Positions 32,840 to 41,879 of a DNA stretch of 64,000 nucleotides are shown one piece after another. The position numbers and the translations under genes are program-made. Source of the stretch: Durusdinium trenchii (lineage: Eukaryota > Sar > Dinophyceae > Suessiales > Symbiodiniaceae); contig CAXAMN010021112.1 of the NCBI GenBank assembly GCA_963970005.1, forward strand, positions 405,439 through 469,438, given 5' to 3'. The first letter of the stretch is position 1. Every line of letters begins with the position of its first letter. A model generated the notes under the pieces. It saw only the letters and a list, made by a program, of their open reading frames with translations. It ran no database searches and had not been told where the DNA came from.

Positions 32840-33054
32840 TAGTGTTTGTTGTGCGCTTTGAGTGGCTGTCTGAGCTCACTTTTAAGGAATGGGGCCATGC
32901 AGATCATGCAGAATATGTGTGTTCAATTGGCTCAGATCCCGAGTTTGTTTCTGCTGACGGTCAGGGATTCCGAGTTCATTTGGACCAACACGACTGTATT
33001 TGGCAATCAACAGAACCAACCCATATAACTATAGCTGTCAACTGCCGGAACTAG
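32840..33054 (+). CDS. Probable terminal exon, unknown
   Basis: The plus frame from about 32,840 to a stop at 33,052 encodes a compact, well-mixed peptide with acidic, aromatic and His residues (FEWLSELTFKEWGHADHAEY ... HLDQHDCIWQ). It looks like a folded domain end. A TTTGAG/TGG site could be the acceptor. It lies about 430 bp outside the left end of the 33.5-45.2 kb block, on the opposite strand. No family is recognised. Confidence 0.45.
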
Positions 33055-33480
33055 ACTTGATGCAACTTTCTCCTTAAACAGTGTTCAGAACAACAAGATT
33101 TTGACTGCCATGGATGAAAGAAGACTCATTCAACCCCATCGGCTTGCATGGTCCAGTGCAAGGCGAAGCTGAAGGACTTAATTTTCCTGCGTTACTAAGG
33201 CCATCTGAAGCCAAGCTGGACCGGGGCGGGTGGAATGTTCTCAGATAGGCGATGCATCCGGGTGGCAACCCGAGGGCCGGTGTGACAAACCTGGAGTTGT
33301 GTCTTGGAGTGAATAGGTCCTGATTTTGTGAATAGGTCCTGAATAATCGGTCCGGATTCAGCCGAAGGGCAAAACACTCAAAAAAACAATCAAAACGTAT
33401 TGTTGGCCTGTCTCTAGGGGTGCTACTCAAGGGTTCATTAAGAGTCACGTATTGTTTTTATGTTTTAACATGTTGTAACT
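33055..33480. other. No supported gene; left flank of large element
   Basis: A 124-codon minus frame (33,074-33,448) exists but has no splice support. A near-duplicate GAATAGGTCCTGA occurs at 33,310 and 33,330. Confidence 0.4.
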
Positions 33481-33606
33481 TATACCTGCACCTTCCGCCT
33501 GTTCATTTTTTCCGCCGGTAGCTGAAAAGGCGGAAATTTCCACCTGCTTCTGGAACATTCGCCTTTTCAAGATAGAAACGCCTGAGGGTTAACAAAAACG
33601 CCTGAG
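33481..33606. repeat. Left terminal and subterminal repeats of the element
   Basis: TATACCTGCACCTTCC is followed by CCGCCTGTTC (33,495-33,504), GAAAAGGCGG (33,524-33,533), CGCCTTTTCAAGAT (33,560-33,573), AAACGCCTGAG (33,576-33,586) and AAAAACGCCTGAG (33,594-33,606). That is five GCCT motifs, in both orientations, within about 125 bp. Such clusters are typical transposase-binding regions in CACTA-like elements. Confidence 0.6.
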
Positions 33607-33908
33607 TTGAAACTTATTCAGTCCTCACCACACCCAACTGTTCACATGAAAACTCATAATGACATGAGAAGATTGATGGTATGGAAAGACCGCAGCTCCA
33701 AAAGCTGAAAGGACAAATCATTGTGAGTGGATCGGCCGACATAGATTGCACACAAACCCTCATTGTTCTCCAGCCATGAAACGTCATGATTTCGAATCGT
33801 ATAAGTACCTGGAATTTAAAAGTCCCAAACCTGCGCCTCCAACATGGTGCCCAATGGATGGAAGACGAGGCGAGGGGGTCCGTTCGTCAACCGGAGTCGC
33901 TCTTGATT

Positions 33909-35789
33909 TTACTGCTTCTTTTGTTTGAGAAACCGTTTGTAGACTGCCTTGGCTTTTGCCAAGTACAGGTGAAGCGTACGCATGGTAGTGGTTCGAGAGG
34001 ATGTCCTCCTACTCAACCGCGCAAGCTTCCCAATGACATCCTCGTTCATCTCGCATCCGTGCATCAGCGGGTTTGGCAGCAACTTGACCCCAGAGTCAAT
34101 CAAGACACCCAGCTCGTACTTGGTATGGGCCACCATGTGATACTTTGCTTTCTTTGCGAATCCTGGGAACTGGAAAGTGTACATCGATATGAACGAAAGG
34201 CTGTTGTAATGATCCAGGAAATCACGCAACTCCTGGAAAACCACCATAGCACAATGTCTTGGCAGCCAGTTGCCATGGGAATACAGAATTCGCTGCCAAG
34301 AAACAACACAGTTCGCGGCTAGGTTCATGTGATGGAGCAACAACCTGTGACTCGCATCTCGTGGGTCTTGCAGACATCCTTTCGATAGGATACGCAGCCA
34401 CTTGACCAATATTGTTGTGTCAGATCCTTTGGAACTGATCCAGCCAAACTCTGCCTGCGTCTTCGCGTTTAGAAACGTCGCGGTGAATGACCTAAGAGCA
34501 GCCCTCTTTCCAACAGTTTTGGTGTACATCAAAAAGTGTGCATAACAACGTTCAAGACACACATCCCTGTTGTTTGGGGCATTCTCCCAGAAAAAATATC
34601 CAAGGTGAATCAAGATCAATATCGACGACCCAACAAAGTCTCTCAATAAGCCAAGTTTGGAGTTGTGAAATAGGTCACGTCGCAATACCTTTTCAGGAGT
34701 GATGTCGTCGAAAGGGATCGCAGCAATGTCAGGCACTGGATTCCAAGGTCGACTTGGCCACAACTGCCTTTGCCACTCGGCTTGGTGAGACGCGTCCTCA
34801 AAGGGGATCCTGGCACTACCAGCCGCACACTCGTGACACATGGACAGTTGTGATCCTATCTGCTTGTTAAAGCAGCGAACCAAGTTGGCTACCTTTTCGT
34901 ACCATCTGAGATCACCTTTGAGTCCAGTTGTTGCACAAAAAAACCTCACTCCAGCAACTTCGACGCCAGATTCAAACAATGTGCGAAAGTCATTCACAAT
35001 GTTCTCCAGCACAATGTCAAGAGCATTTGTTTCCTTGTACAAGGAATTGGGTAAAGCTGCAAGTACAAATTTGGTCAGGAAAGAGTTCCCCCCCGTATTG
35101 TGAGTCTCATAGGATGAAGGCGAGGGGTCTTGATGCATGTCTGAAAGTGGCATGAACCCAGCAGCTGTGTTGAACCTTTGCGCGCACGCTTCACCCAAGT
35201 GGCATGACCTGCACTGATCAAGTCGGTTGTCACATGTGTAATTTGCAGCCGTCTCAATCCCCAAATTGCTTTCCCACGTCAAGATCACTGTGTTCCCCTT
35301 TTTCAATCCACGGCCCTCATCCCCGTGGAGGGAAAAACAAAGGGTGTTCTCTCGTCTTCGATGAGGGTGCGGCTGGCTGAACAACAAGTGAGTTGGGTGA
35401 GTTTTCTCGTAGTTGTTCCAGAATGCCTTCAACTGTTGCTGTCCCATCGCAACTGAAGAGTGGCCGCCAAAAACCAATTCTGGTGCATTTTCCAAGATAA
35501 ATTTGACAAAGTCAATGGGGCTGATGTAGTGGACTGACACTTGTTCGTTGTCATTAGTGGTGTGCCGGAAGGACTTCATTGGCACTTTCCATGTCAAGTT
35601 CCAACGTTGGATGAAGCGATGCGTGTCTCTGGATTCATTTCCCCGGGTCTTCTTTGACAGGTGAGCTTCACCTATGTGACCTCGAGCTTCCCTGTGAAAA
35701 GCTCTCAATCTTGCTGCTGGGGCCTTGGCCGAGATTGCGCATTTGGGACAGGAGAAACTGTGTTGTTTGTAAGAACTCCATGTTTCCAA
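33909..35789 (-). CDS. Gene D: transposase-like 626-aa protein
   Basis: This is the longest uninterrupted frame in the window. A CxxC (SCPKC) is near residue 14. HGDEGRG is at 155-161, GLKGDLRW at 289-296, CHEC at 318-321, DLFH at 372-375, KYHMVAH at 549-555 and MNEDVIGKLARLSRR at 581-595. It ends in a Lys-rich tail. The D...GD...CxxC...DxxH order is that of RNase H-fold transposases of the CACTA (Tnp2) and Plavaka/KDZ groups; D157 and D293 would be catalytic. From memory, close relatives are very numerous in Symbiodiniaceae predictions without annotation. The first 11 codons may be intronic. An acidic exon at about 35,820-35,895 in the same frame probably precedes it. It is 450 bp downstream of gene C. 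Confidence 0.8.
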   Translation of the reverse strand: METWSSYKQHSFSCPKCAISAKAPAARLRAFHREARGHIGEAHLSKKTRGNESRDTHRFIQRWNLTWKVPMKSFRHTTNDNEQVSVHYISPIDFVKFILENAPELVFGGHSSVAMGQQQLKAFWNNYEKTHPTHLLFSQPHPHRRRENTLCFSLHGDEGRGLKKGNTVILTWESNLGIETAANYTCDNRLDQCRSCHLGEACAQRFNTAAGFMPLSDMHQDPSPSSYETHNTGGNSFLTKFVLAALPNSLYKETNALDIVLENIVNDFRTLFESGVEVAGVRFFCATTGLKGDLRWYEKVANLVRCFNKQIGSQLSMCHECAAGSARIPFEDASHQAEWQRQLWPSRPWNPVPDIAAIPFDDITPEKVLRRDLFHNSKLGLLRDFVGSSILILIHLGYFFWENAPNNRDVCLERCYAHFLMYTKTVGKRAALRSFTATFLNAKTQAEFGWISSKGSDTTILVKWLRILSKGCLQDPRDASHRLLLHHMNLAANCVVSWQRILYSHGNWLPRHCAMVVFQELRDFLDHYNSLSFISMYTFQFPGFAKKAKYHMVAHTKYELGVLIDSGVKLLPNPLMHGCEMNEDVIGKLARLSRRTSSRTTTMRTLHLYLAKAKAVYKRFLKQKKQ

Positions 35790-35819
35790 GTGGGAAATGA
35801 AGCAATGTTAGGGTGAGGC

Positions 35820-35895
35820 CCAAACCCCATCAGCAACAACTTCTGCATATTCTTCTGCAAGTTCAAAATCATGTTGGTCCGCTTCATCTGGCATT
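35820..35895 (-). CDS. Gene D: probable 5' exon
   Basis: A TTGCAATGCCAG/A acceptor at about 35,893 opens a short acidic frame (DEADQHDFELAEEYAEVV) that is in the same reading frame as the 626-codon exon and separated from it by a TAA and a short intron-like gap. An alternative reading of the same bases gives a Met/Leu/Asn-rich peptide. The junction is not resolved; no donor gives a perfect phase. Confidence 0.4.
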
Positions 35896-36239
35896 GCAAG
35901 AGATCATTTATTTAGAAGGTCTCTAGCCACACTTCAGCAAATGCAGCAATTGAAAGCTCAAAGATCAAACCTTTTTTCATGTGTTGACATCAGGGTTCGT
36001 AATCCCACCGCTACTGTCGAATTACAGTGCTACTAACAACGCATGATCAGCACGCGTTGAAATTAAGCTTCTGGCACCAGCGTCCAATCAGGGAGAGGAG
36101 TCTACTTGAATCAGTGTGAATTTTACCATTCAAACACAAATGCCGGAATGCCATCCACTCAAACCCCGGCTCCCCAAAAAGCCATACACGTTGGCGGGTT
36201 GCCAGCGTGAAAGCTCCAGTCAAGGGTTTTGACTCAAGA

Positions 36240-36380
36240 TCATTTCTTGGCCTTTTTCTTGGCCGATGCCGACGCCTCAGACTTCGGACGTGCCTTCACC
36301 TTGGTGCCAGCTTTCGCCTTGGCCTTAGCCTTCGCCTTGGCGTCCGCTGCCTTGGGGATGAAAGACCTCCAAGCATCAAG
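36240..36380 (-). CDS. Gene C: terminal exon with Lys/Ala basic tail
   Basis: A TTGCAACAG/CTT acceptor at 36,381 opens 47 codons to a TGA at 36,240. After LDAWRSFIPK the peptide is a run of Ala-Lys pairs and ends AKKKAKK. Such tails occur in histone-like and nucleolar DNA-binding proteins. Here it probably gives nuclear localisation or nonspecific DNA binding. Confidence 0.7.
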   Translation of the reverse strand, partial: LDAWRSFIPKAADAKAKAKAKAKAGTKVKARPKSEASASAKKKAKK

Positions 36381-36539
36381 CTGTTGCAATGGACAGATCA
36401 TAGATCTACAATCAAAACAGTATCATGATAAAGTAAAAAGGTCACTCGCCTTGCACGTGCTTCTAGTGAAAGCGAATGTGCTGCCCTTGGTTTTGCATAT
36501 GCCCAAAAACAGTGAGAAGAAACCCATTGTTCAATCACG

Positions 36540-38551
36540 TTCAATCAAGGTGGGGTTGAGGTCGGTTTGAGGTTCCAGCAGTTCCGAAGCCTCCTGCATT
36601 TTGGCCCCCATGCTCTTTTCCAGCCTCGGGAGATAGTGGAATGTTGTGTGTTGACGAACTATCTACAAGCAGTTAACCAAGCATGTTTCAATAAAGGCAA
36701 TTGATAAGAACGGCACGTTTTGCTGTATCCGGATACCACACCGGTCGAGTACTGCTCGGAAAGTGACGTATGCATGCCCTCCATTAGCCTGCAATTGTCA
36801 TCAATGGCCGTCTTTAGCCTGAGCAAATTCATCAAACATTTTAAGTCCACCATGCAAAGTTACCTTTTCACAAGACTCGTGCAAAACAAGGGCCTCGTTT
36901 GCATGTCTGAAAGTTTATCAGCGTCATCGAACTTGTTGAACAGCAGTTGCATCTTGGCCAACCGTTTGGCCAGGGCAGTCCTCAAAGAGTGTTTGTTCTC
37001 AGCAGTTCCCAAGACCCTCTTTAGTGTTTTGAAGTTTAGACTTCCAAGATCTTCTAATATCACTGATGCAATCTAGGCACAGGTATTTTTGAACCACACT
37101 GCTGGGTAGGACATCTGGGTCAAGTTCCGGTATTCCCAACGATTTGCGCTTCGAAGCCAGACCTTCCCTCGAGTCAGCCTGGTCCGACTCCTCCTGATCG
37201 ACACCTGAAAAAACATGAGAGCTAGTAAAAGCCAATTCTGGTGTACCAGAGTCCAAAGATCATTGAACAGAAGATTTGGAAGAATCTGCACAAGTGAGGT
37301 CAAGCCTGGATCTTCAAGACTTTGGTCCATTCCTTCGAGATCAAGGTTCAATCCGCCCAAACCCTGTTCCTGCCATTTGGCCCGCTTTCGGACCTCCACC
37401 GATTGAAGTTTCCTGACATGGGATGACGCAGACGAAACAACGGTGATCAAGTGATAGGCAAAGAATAACAAAGATGCGTGCTGAGCTGTGTAATGTACTG
37501 TAGCTACTTCATCCTTGTCGAAGTCTTCACACTGATCTCACAATAGTAGCGCATGACCTTCTCGTACAAGTCCTTCCTGCGCAAAGACTCCATGACATGA
37601 AACATGGACCTTGCAGGTGCTGATCATGGTGGTCTACATCACATCTTCAACTCTTCTGCCCTTGCCTCATCAGCCGGGTTGGATCAGTCTTGCAGTGACG
37701 CTTGATCGCTTCGACACGTTGCCTGGAAGTGTGTGGTTGTCATACCATAGATGTCCTAGAGTTGGCAACATGTATGACTAGATGAGTCACTCTGACAGAC
37801 CCTTCTCAATCATTTCATTCGTGGTCAAGAACTCGGCTTCAATATGGAATTCCGTGGACTGCATCTCCCTCCGAAGCACTTCGACTTCACACACAAAGCT
37901 TTCCTGAGCGAGAGGTACCGACAGGAAAGCTACGACTTTCCCGATTATGTTCGATATCACAAACAAAAGCATGTCATGCATGACAAACATTCCCAATACC
38001 ATCGAGAATCAGGGTCATACCCACAGGACCGGAAGATATCCTCTAGGTTCTTGCGAGGTTGGCCTTTGCCATGCCATTCGTTGTAAATATCATCTGAAAC
38101 CTTGTAGGTGCCATTGGCTCTCGGGGTGAAGATGCGCCTAGCTCTGCATCTGATCGCGTTTGGAGTAATGTGATGTTGGCCCTTTCTAAACCTAGGAGCA
38201 GTCTTGTCCGCAATGTCAGGTACATCGGTCACATCCACACCTAAGTTCGTAGGTCCAGGGATCTCAACAAGGCCCCCACCAGACTTCTTTTCCTCACCCC
38301 CTGGTTGATCCCGCTTTTCAGGGTAATAGACCGTGCTAGGTGATGGAATCTCATCCATTGTTTCCTTCACATCTGGCTCTTGCACCATCTCAATATCGGA
38401 ATCAGATCCAGCTGTACCCAGATCTGCAGGCACCGTCGAAGCCACTGAGGCTGTACGAGAGAGCTGGCCAGCCCCTTCTCGTGCGGGACTTGGCACGGGC
38501 CGAGTGGTGTTGTCAGCCATCCATGTTTGAAGTGCCTTAGCCAAGGGTGTC
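36540..38551 (-). CDS. Gene C: main coding region, about eight exons
   Basis: Exon 38,551 to about 38,010 starts after TTCAACAG/G and holds a Ser/Asp/Glu-rich disordered part, then a folded piece with TPNAIRCRARRIF and YNEWHGKG. Next come 37,903-37,791 (VLRREM...FLTTNEM), 37,722 downward (QRVEAIKRHC), a piece at about 37,530-37,600 (KDLYEKVMRYYCEIS), about 37,300-37,400, about 37,080-37,205, about 36,870-37,055, and 36,830 downward (LKTAIDDN), then LPRLEKSMGAKMQE at about 36,560-36,660. Several joins agree in phase: GA/GTGACTC to CAG/GCAAC, and AG/GTAACT to CAG/GCTAAA. Some need GC or GA donors. From memory the middle part matches an abundant unannotated Symbiodiniaceae domain. The function is unknown. 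Confidence 0.65.
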
Positions 38552-38649
38552 CTGTTGAAAAGTGGGGCTCTTTGAAGGGTTTGGAACCATTTAGAACCTC
38601 TGTTTGTAATGCTTCGGCGCTGTGCTAGTTTCCAGAAGCCAAATCAGTT

Positions 38650-39182
38650 GATGTGATGCAAACAGTAGTGGAAAATATGATTGTTGTTCAACCATGACAG
38701 CTACTGATTGGAAACATCAACCAAACAGAGACAAGGGACTGCAAGTTCCTCTAGCATAGCACGTTCGTCCAAGGGAGCGGTTGCAAAGGCTTGACTAGTG
38801 GCAGAGGCCAACATCATCCCTTCATCCAAACTGCTTCCTGACCACCCCTTACTCACCATGGGCTGCATAGTCCCAGGGCAAAGCAATCACAACCAAGTTT
38901 TGGGCCAAAGCACCTCCTCACCAATCATGAACACAAGGTGTCCTGTAACATGTGTTTGCGACAATGCTTCCAAAAACACTCGTGTAAACCCTCTCTGTAC
39001 ACATCCCACCAATCAGGTCCTAGGATGATTGCCGTGTTGGTTTGCCAAAGATTGCAAGAACTAGTCAGTGACCTCAAAAGATCAACCAACCCTTTAACAT
39101 GGTTTGACTCTTTTTGTGCTTCCCTTACAGATCTCAATTTGTGATTCCCCATCAGGGTCCAATCGAACTGCTCACGTTGCAA
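38650..39182 (-). CDS. Gene C: possible 5' exons
   Basis: Two minus frames, 38,925-39,182 and 38,701-38,886, are protein-like. The first is charged, with two Trp (DWWDVYREGLHECFWKHCRK). The second is Ser/Ala/Leu-rich. They lie directly upstream of the resolved gene C exons, but junctions and start codon are not fixed. Confidence 0.35.
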
Positions 39183-39286
39183 GGTTCAACGTGGGCAGAT
39201 CCCATTCTGAATTGGCAAGCAGCGTTAACAGTCAACACCCATCATACAAAATGTTTCTGCCCCATCAAAAAGTTGTAAAAATGAGT

Positions 39287-39349
39287 GGTCGGGTAAAGTC
39301 GCCTTTTGGTCGGGAAAAGTCGCCTGTTGGTCGGGTAAAGTCGCCTGTT
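39287..39349. repeat. Three tandem 21-bp units, AAAGTCGCCT motif
   Basis: GGTCGGGTAAAGTCGCCTTT and two similar units follow head to tail at 39,287, 39,308 and 39,329. The core TAAAGTCGCCTGTT recurs once at 45,087-45,101 upstream of gene A. The array lies between the end of gene B and the start of gene C, so it may be a regulatory site, or an internal copy of the transposase-binding motif. Confidence 0.75.
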
Positions 39350-39409
39350 TCAAAAACGATGTTTTGGGGCGCTAGTTTGCAACACGTGCACAAACACATT
39401 TCTTGAACG

Positions 39410-39568
39410 TTAGTTCCAGAAATGGGGCAGAATCGGTCGAAACTCCGGCGGGATTGCCAGTTTTTGGCATCCTCTCAGGTATTCAACGACAAGGTCCAAA
39501 TTTGCATCAGGCCAGCGGGTTGGAGGCATGGACCCGAATAGCTCGTGCAACGGTGTGTCCAGGTCCAC
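39410..39568 (-). CDS. Gene B: terminal exon
   Basis: GCTATGAG/GTG acceptor, 53 codons, stop at 39,410. The peptide contains DANLDLVVEYLRGCQKLAIP, an amphipathic C-terminal segment. Phase 0 matches the CATCCC/GTGACC donor of the preceding exon. Confidence 0.7.
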   Translation of the reverse strand: MDLDTPLHELFGSMPPTRWPDANLDLVVEYLRGCQKLAIPPEFRPILPHFWN

Positions 39569-39639
39569 CTCATAGCGGGGATGGTGATGGATACGTGTAG
39601 GATTTAGAGGGTTCAGCAAACCTTCAACAGCTAGGTCAC

Positions 39640-39715
39640 GGGATGAGTCCATGGCGCCGGCTCCAGGAAGGGAACCATTTCCAAAAGGCGTCTAGCAAAC
39701 CGCGCTGTGTATGTC
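39640..39715 (-). CDS. Gene B: short exon TYTARFARRLLEMVP
   Basis: CGCTCAG/G acceptor at 39,716. The entry phase 2 completes the CA/G codon left by the exon at 39,850-40,064. The exon ends near 39,640-39,660 at ACTCATCCC/GTGACC or GAAATG/GTTCCC; both are phase 0. Confidence 0.6.
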
Positions 39716-39849
39716 CTGAGCGTTGTTTGTTTCAGAGAACCCAACATTGTTGGACACAGCATTGAACACAGCAGTCCTATTTAATTGTGACTTTTCCGTT
39801 GCATTGTGTCAACCCTTCCATGTTTGCAACAGAGTTCTCTCCAAGAAAC

Positions 39850-40064
39850 TGTGTTGACTTCAAGTTCGGGCTTCCTTTCCAACACTCTTCGCCTCTAGAA
39901 TTTGTGTACTTGACCGCAGTCTCAAACTCTGCACGTCTCTTGGTTTGCTTTTTCTGAGCTCCCTCGTGGAGCAGCCGAGAAAGCTGGTCAGTGTTGCCAA
40001 CCAAGATCGTCGGTTTGGGTGTGGGGTGTTTGAAGTCCTGCATCCATATTCCAATCCTGTAGAC
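39850..40064 (-). CDS. Gene B: exon with HPTPKPTILVGN
   Basis: GTCTGGCAG/GTC acceptor and CAACACA/GTTTC donor bound 71 codons plus 2 bases. The peptide has VYRIGIWMQDFKHPTPKPTI, then a basic region and KYTNSRGEECWKGSPNLKST. In cytosine methyltransferases the region after the ENV motif carries target-recognition elements; this part may be equivalent. That is inference. Confidence 0.7.
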
Positions 40065-40148
40065 CTGCCAGACACCAGAGAGTAAGGGGGCCCAAGAAAA
40101 ACACTCATACTGTTGAGGGTGGAAGTGAGGCCCCGCCTTAAGACCCAC

Positions 40149-40269
40149 CGATCTCAAAAGTCGGACTGCTTGAAGGAAAAGGTGCCAGCAAAAGATTAGT
40201 GACGACCCCGGGTTCTCCAAGACGAATGCTCCGTCCATAGCGGCGCAAAGCATACAAAGAAGACTCATC
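40149..40269 (-). CDS. Gene B: exon with FVLENPGSS motif
   Basis: TTCTTCCAG/G acceptor and AGATCG/GTGGGT donor bound 40 codons plus one base. LLCMLCAAMDGAFVLENPGS is a hydrophobic strand followed by E-N-P. This has the position of motif VI (ENV) of cytosine-5 methyltransferases or the NPP/ENP turn of other SAM methyltransferases. The entry phase 2 fits the AA overhang of the upstream exon. Confidence 0.72.
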
Positions 40270-40480
40270 CTGGAAGAACACATCGATCACCGGCTTCGAT
40301 CCTACAGAATCATTCTTGTGTGAGAGGCCGTGGTGGTAAAGGCAGTGATTCTTGAACCCCCAACAAAAGCTTTTCAGGGTAAGTGGATTCCATTGGCGTC
40401 CCTGTGGTTTCCACTTGGAAAGATAATTAAAGATATGCATTTGGAGTATGAACAACTACATAATAAAGAAATGTAACCAC

Positions 40481-40613
40481 TTTGTAGGTTCGGTCCTTGA
40501 TATTTGGATATTGCCTTTCCTGGCTGCAAGGCAATTAGGGTTTCCACCGGGTACCAACACCGACCGCTTCGATGTCCCAATGTTTACAGCAACCCAAGTG
40601 CTGCAAACAATGC
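40481..40613 (-). CDS. Gene B: exon with IVCSTWVAVNIGTSKR motif
   Basis: ATAGCAG/GC acceptor and CTACAAA/GTGG donor bound 43 codons with overhangs of 2 and 2. The motif C-S-T-W-V...GTSKR occupies the place of the PCQ loop in cytosine methyltransferases but lacks the Pro-Cys-Gln. A Cys is present next to Ser. PGGNPNCLAARKGN follows. From memory, similar CS(S/T)(W/F)V...G(T/R)SKR segments occur in many Symbiodiniaceae proteins. Confidence 0.72.
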
Positions 40614-40792
40614 CTGCTATGCACAGGACGTGTCCAAATCCGCTTTCCAAGAAGTAGATGATCAAAAGCCTGGGCCGCAACGAGGACTGGGTGAGCGATT
40701 GTTTAAGCCGTCCTCAGGATTTCCATGAACTCAAAATATAATTTTCAATCACAGTATTTACTGTTTATCTTAGCTAAGGGACACGAATCCAC

Positions 40793-40970
40793 AATGACCG
40801 TTAATATCCATTGAGTGTCTCTGTGGTCCATGGAATCTCCGATTCTTCTTGGGCTGTGGTTTCTCACCCAAGATGGTGTCGAAGCTAAGCGTTCGATAGC
40901 CTAGCTTGGCGGCCAACCTAGAGATGTTGGCCTTGCCGCAAAACAAGTCGAGAATGGACCAGTTTTCAAC
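40793..40970 (-). CDS. Gene B: exon with SAM-binding DLFCGKANISRL
   Basis: A CAAGCAG/GTT acceptor at 40,971 opens an exon with WSILDLFCGKANISRLAAKL, then GYRTLSFD and a basic stretch, ending HSMDINGH. D-L-F-x-G-x-x-x-I-S-x-L followed 14 residues later by a strand ending in an acidic residue is motif I/II of class I SAM methyltransferases, closest in layout to cytosine-5 enzymes. A T/GTGGAT donor fits phase 1. A longer version to 40,785 is also possible. Confidence 0.75.
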
Positions 40971-41102
40971 CTGCTTGAGGTGGACATGAGAGAGCCAGGA
41001 GCACATGAGCACAATGAATACAAACTCCTCAGAGATTGAAGTCAAATGACAACAAGAGCTACACAATGCACACACTGATAGTTGAAAAGACACTTTATCA
41101 CG

Positions 41103-41306
41103 CTAAGCTTCTTTGGTGGCACCCATAGCTAGTAATCGGCGAATCACCAAGTCCACTTCAGCCGGAGTCATGCCGGTCCACTGTCCAGCTGATTGGACCA
41201 CAGAAAAAAGGCTGCAACAAAGAACGATTTGCTTGGCAACCTTTGAGCAAAGCACAACCAAAGCTTGGGCCAGCAAACTCGCAGGAAGCACCTTCATCAA
41301 ACACAC
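41103..41306 (-). CDS. Gene B: probable 5' exon
   Basis: A minus frame of 67 codons contains an ATG, a hydrophobic helix (LPASLLAQALVVLCSKVAKQ) and QWTGMTPAEVDLVIRRLLAM. The direction and position fit the start of gene B. The donor is not certain; a GC donor (CTA/GCTATG) would give the needed phase 0. Confidence 0.45.
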   Translation of the reverse strand: MCLMKVLPASLLAQALVVLCSKVAKQIVLCCSLFSVVQSAGQWTGMTPAEVDLVIRRLLAMGATKEA

Positions 41307-41656
41307 CCAGGCTCGCCAGCCGTGCCTGGCCAGCTCTGAGTTTCTGCGGCATTCACCTGCGGGGCGTTTACTAGCATACCCAACTCAAAAAGCACACTTA
41401 AACAAAAGAAGTGGCGAGGGTGAGTGCAAGCATGGTTTTGTTGTCTCGGACTGCGGCCCCCAAACTCTTGGCTAGTTCATCCAAAAACCTATAGGCCCAG
41501 CTGAGGCCTACAGATCAATACTGCATCGGACACTGTCAGAGAGTTGGCACAGACTGGAATCCCCGAAAACACGAAAGAACATTTCTTTATCCGTGGAACA
41601 TTGAACAACCAGTCGCCAACGACCTAAGCCCAATGCCGAACTGAAAGAAGAACTAC

Positions 41657-41803
41657 TCAGCTCTCTTCAGTAATCAGGTAGTCTTTGATGAGGTCACTGC
41701 GCATGAAAGCAATTGCCTCCTCGGCTGCGATCCTTTGGTAGTCCGCAACGGTTGAGCTCTCCGAGTTCAACAGCTTCTTGAATGCGTAGTTCCACCAGAT
41801 CAA
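41657..41803 (-). CDS. Gene A: terminal exon
   Basis: ACCTTGCAG/TTG acceptor, 49 codons, stop at 41,657. LIWWNYAFKKLLNSE and YQRIAAEEAIAFM are helices that complete a folded C-terminal domain begun in the previous exon. From memory, the domain is found repeatedly in Symbiodiniaceae predictions. Confidence 0.7.
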   Translation of the reverse strand: MIWWNYAFKKLLNSESSTVADYQRIAAEEAIAFMRSDLIKDYLITEES

Positions 41804-41879
41804 CTGCAAGGTCTCACACAAACCAAAACTCAAAATCATCAAAATCTTACTACTATTTGCCATGGTTTGCCACTTGAAC

